This document shows positions 54,234 to 59,444 of a DNA stretch of 59,444 nt, one piece after another. A model generated the notes under the pieces. It was not told the DNA's origin, ran no database searches, and worked only from the letters and a program-made list of their open reading frames with translations. The DNA is from an uncultured Christensenella sp. (GTDB taxonomy: Bacteria > Bacillota > Clostridia > Christensenellales > UBA1242): contig CASESH010000010.1 of NCBI GenBank assembly GCA_949290565.1, positions 1 through 59,444 of the forward strand. Direction: 5' to 3'. The translations under genes and the position numbers were made by a program. The first letter of the stretch is position 1, and each line of letters opens with the position of its first letter.

Positions 54234-55163
54234 ATGGGTAAAAATGATATAACAATAATTTTTCCAATACTTAATGAGCAAGAGAATATACTTATTGCCC
54301 ACGACAAAATCAAAAATATTCTTAATCAAACAAAATATTCATATGAGATAATTTTTGTTGATGATGGCTCAACTGATAATTCAATTAATATAGTAAAAGA
54401 ATTATGTCAACAAAAAAAATACTGTAAATTAATTTCTTTTACAAGAAATTTTGGACAAGAATATGCTATCTTTGCTGGTCTTAAAAATTCAAGTGGTAAG
54501 TGTGCAATCTATTTAGATATTGATATGCAAGAATCACCTGACATCTTACCTGCAATGTTAGAAAATTGGGAAAATGGATATAAAGTTGTTTGTATTAGAA
54601 GAAAAAAAAGAAAAGATTCTTTTTTGAAAAAATTTACAGCTCATTTGTACTATAAATTTATGAAGCATATGGATGCAAAAAATATTAATAACCTAGCAAA
54701 TTTTACTTTACTTGATAGAGAAGTTATTAATTTGCTTATATCATCAAACGAAAATAATGTTCAACTTAGAACACAAATAGATTGGCTTGGATATAAAACG
54801 AAATATTTAGAAGTCGAAAGAGAAAAAAGAAAATTTGGTAAAACTAAATTTAATTTTAAAAAACTATTTAAAATTGCTAATAGGTCAATTATTAGTAGTA
54901 CAACAAAACCTTTATATTGGCCTTTTTATTTTAGTTTATTTTCCTTTGTTTTGACATTTATTTGCCTTACCGCTTTTATTGTCATGATATTTCTAAATAA
55001 TAATTTAATTTCCTTATTTGCTATTCTTACACTAATTCTTACTTGTAATAGTTTTTTAATGCTTTCGCTTGGCTTTATAGGAATGTACTTGGCTTATAAT
55101 TATGAGCAATCTAGAAATAGACCTTTATATATTATTAAGGAGACAATTAACTTAGATGAATGA
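54234..55163 (+). CDS. Polyprenyl-phosphate glycosyltransferase, GT2 family (CsbB/GtrB-like)
   Basis: 309 residues. The N-terminal GT-A domain shows VDDGSTD (42-48) for nucleotide-sugar binding and DIDMQESPD (about 95-103) as the DXD metal site. The motif RTQIDWLGYKTK (about 180-191) is typical of the DPM1/GtrB group. Two C-terminal membrane helices (about 228-252 and 257-287) match the CsbB/GtrB layout. Such enzymes load a sugar, GlcNAc in CsbB, onto undecaprenyl phosphate at the inner face. The gene overlaps the next by eight bases, which encodes a YfhO-type protein, the known partner of CsbB in decorating lipoteichoic acid in Bacillus. The acceptor here is unknown, and no GtrA-type flippase is in the window. 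Confidence 0.9.
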   Translation: MGKNDITIIFPILNEQENILIAHDKIKNILNQTKYSYEIIFVDDGSTDNSINIVKELCQQKKYCKLISFTRNFGQEYAIFAGLKNSSGKCAIYLDIDMQESPDILPAMLENWENGYKVVCIRRKKRKDSFLKKFTAHLYYKFMKHMDAKNINNLANFTLLDREVINLLISSNENNVQLRTQIDWLGYKTKYLEVEREKRKFGKTKFNFKKLFKIANRSIISSTTKPLYWPFYFSLFSFVLTFICLTAFIVMIFLNNNLISLFAILTLILTCNSFLMLSLGFIGMYLAYNYEQSRNRPLYIIKETINLDE

Positions 55164-57711
55164 TTTTATAAAAAAAAATAAAGAGTTTTTCATATCCTCA
55201 TCTATAATTTTTGTTCTATTATCTATTTTATTTATTTGTTTTAGCATCTTCCCTTTTGGGAATAACACAATTGCAAACTATGATATGTTATCTCAAATTT
55301 TACCTCAATTACAATTAGTGTTTGACTTCTTTCAGGGAAAAAACTCTCTTTTTTTCACAACTAGTTTTGGACTTGGCGCAAATACTTTTGGCTACCTCCT
55401 ATATTATCTTCTAAGTCCTTTTAATTTACTACTTTTAATCGGCGGTGACGGAAACACAATATATATTTATAATATAATTTTTATTCTAAAACTAATAGCT
55501 ATTTGCTGTGTTTTTATTTGGTTTTTAAAAAAATATTTTAAAAATCTAAATTCATTATCTATTATTTTACTCTCTATTTCATATGCTTTTTGTGGTTATA
55601 TGTTTTTTAACTACACTTTCTTTTCTTTCTTAGATTATTTAATTTATGCACCTATTATTACTCACTGTTTTATTTTGTTAAAAGATAATAATAAAGTGTT
55701 TCCACTTGGTTTATGTGTCTTTTTTATGATTTTATCTTGTTTTGCGCTTGGTTGTTTTTCACTAATCTATTTGTTAATTATATTTGGATTGTATATCTTT
55801 TTAGTTTGTAAAAAAGAAGATAGAAAAAGAATAATTTTAAAAACTGTAACTTCAATTTTAATAGGAATTGGACTCAGTTTATGGCTTCTAATTCCCTGTC
55901 TTATTCAATATCTTAGTTCTTCAAGGAACATAGACACTACCATTTTTCAAATTCAGACTTTTTATGGAACACCAACTAAAATTCAATCAACTATTGTTGA
56001 ATTTACTCCATTAATTTTTTCGCTATTATACTTTATAAAGTGCGACAAAAAAAACAAACTTAATATTTTTTTAATATCTTGTCAAAGCATATCTTTACTT
56101 ACCATTTTAAGTGACGAATTAGTTTCTAACTTAAATGGGGGAGCAACATTAGGATTTTATGCTAGATACGGCTATATTTCAACATTCATTCTTTTTGTAA
56201 CAGCAAGCCTTTATATTTTAAAGAAAAAAGAGGTTTATGAAAATTTAAAAAAAGATAAATTTGCTATTTTTTGCGTTTGTTTAACTATTACTATTTTACT
56301 TTTATTATTTGTCTTTTTAAATGTCATAGGTTATCAAAAACTTTCTTCATTTTTTTCTTCACAGTATTCAAACATACTAACTACTTTTATGTGGATTGTT
56401 ATTTTTATTCCAATTTTTTTAATGTTTTTTATGTCATTTAAATTTAGAATATCCAACAAACAATTTTTAATTTGTAATTTAATCTTACTTCTAGTTTGTA
56501 TTCCCTCAAATTTCGGACTTTTTATTAGTGGAGGATTAAAACCTTGTTCTTTCTTCGAAGATGCTAAACAGTTAACAAATTCAATTGATGATAATATAAG
56601 AGTTAAAATTGATGCTGGAAATGTTTCTTATTTAACAAACAGTCTTTATAATTGCTCATCGGTTTGTGTTTTCTCTTCGCTTGTTGAAAACAACACCATT
56701 AAAACTCTCGACCAATTGGGTTTATATACTAGTACTAATTACTCTTTCTCCAATACAGGTACTATTCTAAGTGACATAATTTTAGGCAATCAATATCAAC
56801 TTCTTAATTACAAATCAAATGATTGGTTTCTAGAATTAATCTCGCAAACTAACAATTTATACCTTTATAGAAATATTCTAGTTAATAATGGTATAAATAT
56901 CATAAATTCTCCAATCTTATATAATTCAAATAATGATAATTTATTAGTTCAACAACAAATTTTTAACGCTTTGGGTGGAGTGGGAAATATTTTATCAAAA
57001 ACAGATGTGCAACTTTCATATAAAAACTGCACAAAAATAAATGATACAATTTTTTTAAATGACACCTCATATGGCGAAATCTCAGTTAATAAAACTTTAA
57101 ATGAAAACGAAATCATTTACTTATATGTTACTCAGGATAGTTCGTTAGATATAAAAGTAAATGGCTCAATGGTTAAATCAGGGTGTTTTTATCAATTAAA
57201 AACAAATGAAATCTCAAAAATTTTAATCACGGAAAATATTAATTTAAACAGTTTAGAATTTTATATTATGGATACCAATTTACTAAAAGAATTGCCAATA
57301 CATTCATCAAATTTAACTTTTGATTACAATTTGATTTCTTGCAAAATAAATTTAGTTGAGCCTTCTACAATAGTCATTCCCTATACAAATCTCGAAGGAT
57401 TTTCTATATTTGTTAATGATAAAAAAGTACAATGTACAAATAAGTTCTTAAATCTAATAACCTTAGATTTAAATAGTGGAGAGAATAACATAAAAATAGA
57501 ATTTTCTAATCCTCTTTATAAATATGTTCTTCTTGGAGTTGTTTTAGGATTGTTTTGTATTTTTTTAGGTTTAATTATTAATAAATTTTTTAATAAATTT
57601 AATGACAAACTTATAAATATTTCATTCTTAGTTGTTTTAATGATGTTGATTATTTATTATATAATTTATCCAACTACATTAACAATACTTAAATTACTTA
57701 CAATAATTTAA
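55156..57711 (+). CDS. yfhO: YfhO-family membrane glycosyltransferase-like protein
   Basis: 851 residues with about 14-16 hydrophobic helices (first at 11-32, most between 75 and 455, last two at about 790-815 and 825-845). A large extracytoplasmic domain lies between the last two groups (about 460-785), with many Asn and Ser. NYDMLSQILPQ (about 40-50), with Asp in the first outside loop, is the usual YfhO acidic motif. YfhO proteins are GT-C-fold transferases that move a sugar from undecaprenyl phosphate to an envelope polymer such as lipoteichoic acid. The start overlaps the preceding glycosyltransferase by eight bases, and the ribosome binding site AAGGAG is inside that gene. No terminator is clear after the stop. 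Confidence 0.88.
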   Translation: MNDFIKKNKEFFISSSIIFVLLSILFICFSIFPFGNNTIANYDMLSQILPQLQLVFDFFQGKNSLFFTTSFGLGANTFGYLLYYLLSPFNLLLLIGGDGNTIYIYNIIFILKLIAICCVFIWFLKKYFKNLNSLSIILLSISYAFCGYMFFNYTFFSFLDYLIYAPIITHCFILLKDNNKVFPLGLCVFFMILSCFALGCFSLIYLLIIFGLYIFLVCKKEDRKRIILKTVTSILIGIGLSLWLLIPCLIQYLSSSRNIDTTIFQIQTFYGTPTKIQSTIVEFTPLIFSLLYFIKCDKKNKLNIFLISCQSISLLTILSDELVSNLNGGATLGFYARYGYISTFILFVTASLYILKKKEVYENLKKDKFAIFCVCLTITILLLLFVFLNVIGYQKLSSFFSSQYSNILTTFMWIVIFIPIFLMFFMSFKFRISNKQFLICNLILLLVCIPSNFGLFISGGLKPCSFFEDAKQLTNSIDDNIRVKIDAGNVSYLTNSLYNCSSVCVFSSLVENNTIKTLDQLGLYTSTNYSFSNTGTILSDIILGNQYQLLNYKSNDWFLELISQTNNLYLYRNILVNNGINIINSPILYNSNNDNLLVQQQIFNALGGVGNILSKTDVQLSYKNCTKINDTIFLNDTSYGEISVNKTLNENEIIYLYVTQDSSLDIKVNGSMVKSGCFYQLKTNEISKILITENINLNSLEFYIMDTNLLKELPIHSSNLTFDYNLISCKINLVEPSTIVIPYTNLEGFSIFVNDKKVQCTNKFLNLITLDLNSGENNIKIEFSNPLYKYVLLGVVLGLFCIFLGLIINKFFNKFNDKLINISFLVVLMMLIIYYIIYPTTLTILKLLTII

Positions 57712-57995
57712 TTTTAATATTTTTAAAATTTAGTCATTCTTTGTATAGATATTATCGTTATAATATATATATTTTTTTATAACTAAAATAATTTAATTTT
57801 AATATGAGTTATAGAAAATAAGTTTAAACAAAATACATTTTTAAACTTAAATAAAAAATACAAATATGAATTATATTTGCAAATATACTATAAATCATTA
57901 TGTTCAATAAAAAAGTTATAAAAAATTAAATAATAAAATAGATATTATATAAATGTTATGTAAATATCAAGGTTAATAATAAAGTTAATAATAGA
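57712..57995. other. AT-rich intergenic region after yfhO
   Basis: About 280 bases made almost wholly of A and T (for example runs of TATATA and TTAAATAA). I see no hairpin terminator, open reading frame or RNA motif. Confidence 0.6.
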
Positions 57996-58047
57996 ATAAA
58001 TAATTAAATAAATAATTAAATAAATAATTAAATAAATAATTAAATAA
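57996..58047. repeat. Tandem 12-bp repeat, four perfect copies
   Basis: ATAAATAATTAA is repeated four times without change (57996-58043) followed by the first four bases of a fifth copy. It is pure A/T and non-coding. It lies about 100 bases upstream of tRNA-Ser, at the chromosomal flank of the integrated element. Confidence 0.9.
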
Positions 58048-58100
58048 GAAAACAAAGAAAAATTTGAATAAAAAAATTTTTATATTTTTATAAAAGACAC

Positions 58101-58129
58101 TTGATAAAAAAAAATAAATAGTATATACT
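58101..58129 (+). promoter_or_regulatory. Promoter of tRNA-Ser
   Basis: TTGATA (58101-58106) and TATACT (58124-58129) are 17 bases apart, about 20 bases before the tRNA. The -10 box touches the stop codon of the antisense recombinase frame. Confidence 0.75.
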
Positions 58130-59444
58130 TACAAAGGAACTAAATAAATGGAGGATTGGCTGAGTGGTTTAAAGCGGCGGTCTTGAAAACCGTTGAAGTG
58201 AAAGCTTCCGCAGGTTCGAATCCTGTGTCCTCCGCCAAAAGGTTGTCGTTTGAACTCAAACGGCAATTTTTTATTGTCTGCGTCTGAAATCTCAATTTCT
58301 TTCTTATAAATTGTCGTTCCATTATCACTATTTCCACTATTATCATCATTATTATTTGGACGGGAATATATTTCTTCTGCTGGATTAAGACTTGTGTTGT
58401 AAACTATTGTAATTTTGTCATCATAAAGTAACACTTTCAAAATGAAATTGTTAAAGAACTCGTTTTTATCAGTTTTATTATCAAATTGTTTTCTTGCATA
58501 TACTTTTAAGAAATTTGCAATTTGTTGCTTTTCTAGTGGTTTTATTTGATGATTTTGTTCATATTCAACTTTATCTTCAAGTATTGCTTTTTCATTTTCA
58601 AGTTTCATAAGCCTTTCTTGTGTTGACGAAGTTATTATTCCCTTTTCCATTGCGTTTAGAATAGAGTCTATTGCTCTATTCTTTTCTTTTAATTCTTCTT
58701 GTAATTTAGTTAAAACTGCGTTGTTAGATAATTCACAATTAAACCTATTCACAACAACTTCAGCAATGCTATCAATAACATTTGGCTCAAGAACATATTT
58801 TTTTGTCTTTTCAAAAACAAAATCTTCTATTGTATCTTTTCTTACATTATGTTTATCACATATTGTAATTTTCTTTTTCTTGCCTGAACATTTGTAATAT
58901 CTATGAACTGCACCAGTTTTGCTTGTTCCTGTTTCTGCCACCATTGGGTATCCACAATAACCACAAAAGAGTTTACCACTTAAAATATACACATCTTCAT
59001 TTAAACTATCTTTTCTTTGTCTATGTTTATGATTATCCATAATTAAATTACACCTTTTAAATATACTTTCTTCAATTATTGGTGGAAATATGTTAGTATA
59101 GATTTCATCGTCCATTTTGCATATTCCAATATACTTTTCATTTCTTATCATTTTAGCAATAATATTTAAACTAAAATTGTTCCCATATTTTGTTTTAAGT
59201 CCTTTATTATTTAGTTCATTTACAATTTCAATTGCCTTTTTGCCATTAGCATAATCTCTAAATATTTTCTTTACGATTACACTTTCAACTTCGTTGATGA
59301 CATACTTTTTATTTACAACATCAAAACCATATAAAATATATCCACCAATATAATTGCCTTTTATTAAACTTTCCTTAATGCCACGCTTAACTTTTTGTGA
59401 AAGCTCGGCAGAGTAATATTCTGCCATACCTTCCAAAACGCTTT
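58129..59444 (-). CDS. Large serine recombinase (site-specific integrase), N-terminus beyond the window
   Basis: The frame is open to the right edge, so the catalytic resolvase domain is missing from view; visible codons begin just after it (SVLEGMAEYYSAELSQKVKRG). Then come the Recombinase domain (about the first 130 visible residues), the zinc ribbon (CGYCGYPM...YYKCSGK...C, about 150-195), and a coiled-coil arm (about 235-300), in the order expected for large serine integrases. They insert phage or conjugative elements by cutting short attachment sites. The last 35 or so residues (GGGHRIRTCG onwards) are the antisense translation of tRNA-Ser and its promoter edge. The authentic C-terminus in the free element is therefore probably different. 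The apparent start at 59436 is an internal Leu codon, not a real start. Confidence 0.9.
   Translation of the reverse strand, partial: SVLEGMAEYYSAELSQKVKRGIKESLIKGNYIGGYILYGFDVVNKKYVINEVESVIVKKIFRDYANGKKAIEIVNELNNKGLKTKYGNNFSLNIIAKMIRNEKYIGICKMDDEIYTNIFPPIIEESIFKRCNLIMDNHKHRQRKDSLNEDVYILSGKLFCGYCGYPMVAETGTSKTGAVHRYYKCSGKKKKITICDKHNVRKDTIEDFVFEKTKKYVLEPNVIDSIAEVVVNRFNCELSNNAVLTKLQEELKEKNRAIDSILNAMEKGIITSSTQERLMKLENEKAILEDKVEYEQNHQIKPLEKQQIANFLKVYARKQFDNKTDKNEFFNNFILKVLLYDDKITIVYNTSLNPAEEIYSRPNNNDDNSGNSDNGTTIYKKEIEISDADNKKLPFEFKRQPFGGGHRIRTCGSFHFNGFQDRRFKPLSQSSIYLVPL
58150..58237 (+). tRNA. tRNA-Ser (anticodon UGA)
   Basis: Acceptor stem GGAGGAT pairs with GTCCTCC (one G-U), the anticodon stem-loop is GCGGT-CTTGAAA-ACCGT with anticodon TGA, a long variable arm follows as expected for serine, and the T arm contains GGTTCGAATCC. 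The discriminator is G and the 3' CCA is encoded (58235-58237). It reads UCA codons, and possibly other UCN codons by wobble. It is followed by a short terminator. Its 3' half is the probable integration target of the adjacent recombinase element. Confidence 0.97.
58190..58240. other. Probable attachment site (attL) at the 3' half of tRNA-Ser
   Basis: The recombinase gene abuts and overlaps the tRNA 3' half, the usual place of integration. The element would extend to the right of the window. The exact crossover bases cannot be seen because the other end (attR) is not present. Confidence 0.4.
58243..58272 (+). terminator. Terminator of tRNA-Ser
   Basis: TTGTCGTTTG (58243-58252), loop AACT, CAAACGGCAA (58257-58266) with one G-U pair, then six Ts. 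It begins six bases after the CCA and lies within the antisense recombinase frame. Confidence 0.8.

Noticed and set aside
58140..58349. A 69-residue minus-strand frame ending in TGFEPAEAF-like sequence.
   Set aside because: It is another antisense reading of tRNA-Ser; such translated tRNA tails are a known annotation artefact.
1..59444. Alternative code with UGA as Trp, suggested by the very low GC.
   Set aside because: Trp is encoded by TGG throughout and TGA ends the MarR gene at 2218-2220.

Overview
The window is a low-GC, AT-rich chromosome segment that looks like a monoderm Firmicute (Bacillota), probably an uncultured anaerobic, gut-type Clostridia or Bacilli lineage. The signs are DegV/FakB-like proteins paired with MarR regulators, YdjI- and YdjG-like membrane-stress proteins, a CsbB/YfhO-type glycosylation pair, strong AGGAGG ribosome binding sites and Gram-positive-type promoters. 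TGA is used as a stop (for example the MarR gene ending at 2218), so the code is standard rather than mycoplasma-like. The exact taxon cannot be read from the sequence.

Layout. (1) 1-2.7 kb, minus strand: the start of a cut-off gene, then the operon marR - degV - Fe-alcohol dehydrogenase, with a palindromic operator over its -35 box. (2) 2.86-36.4 kb, minus strand: one uninterrupted gene for an 11,173-residue (roughly 1.2 MDa) membrane-anchored surface protein. It has an Asn-rich cytoplasmic head, one signal-anchor helix, about 29 InlB-type B-repeats, then beta-helix modules built of GGAIY/GGGIY rungs alternating with more B-repeat blocks and one BspA-like leucine-rich block, and a unique hydrophobic C-terminus. 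(3) 37.0-40.7 kb, plus strand: a heterodimeric ABC exporter with one degenerate and one consensus ATP site. (4) 40.9-46.3 kb, minus strand: housekeeping genes, namely DUF1015 protein - tex, and phosphohexomutase - dut. (5) 46.4-49.0 kb, plus strand: a small membrane protein, an SPFH/zinc-ribbon protein (YdjI-like) and a zinc-ribbon membrane protein (YdjG-like), without PspA. (6) 49.1-49.9 kb: two tandem, mutually similar orphan genes. (7) 50.3-52.6 kb: an ABC-2 type exporter. (8) 52.6-54.0 kb: a second marR/degV cassette with a FabT-like palindrome over the degV promoter. (9) 54.2-57.7 kb: a polyprenyl-phosphate glycosyltransferase and a YfhO-family membrane protein. (10) 58.1-59.4 kb: tRNA-Ser(UGA), whose 3' side forms the edge of an integrated element. 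The element's large serine recombinase reads antisense through the whole tRNA and runs off the right edge.

How it fits together. Apart from the housekeeping operons, the window is about the cell envelope: a giant surface adhesin-like protein, two ABC exporters, an envelope-stress SPFH module, an envelope-glycosylation pair and two lipid-binding DegV proteins with lipid-sensor-like MarR regulators. The most unusual object is the giant gene. The most testable regulatory idea is that the second MarR controls both degV and the divergent glycosylation operon.
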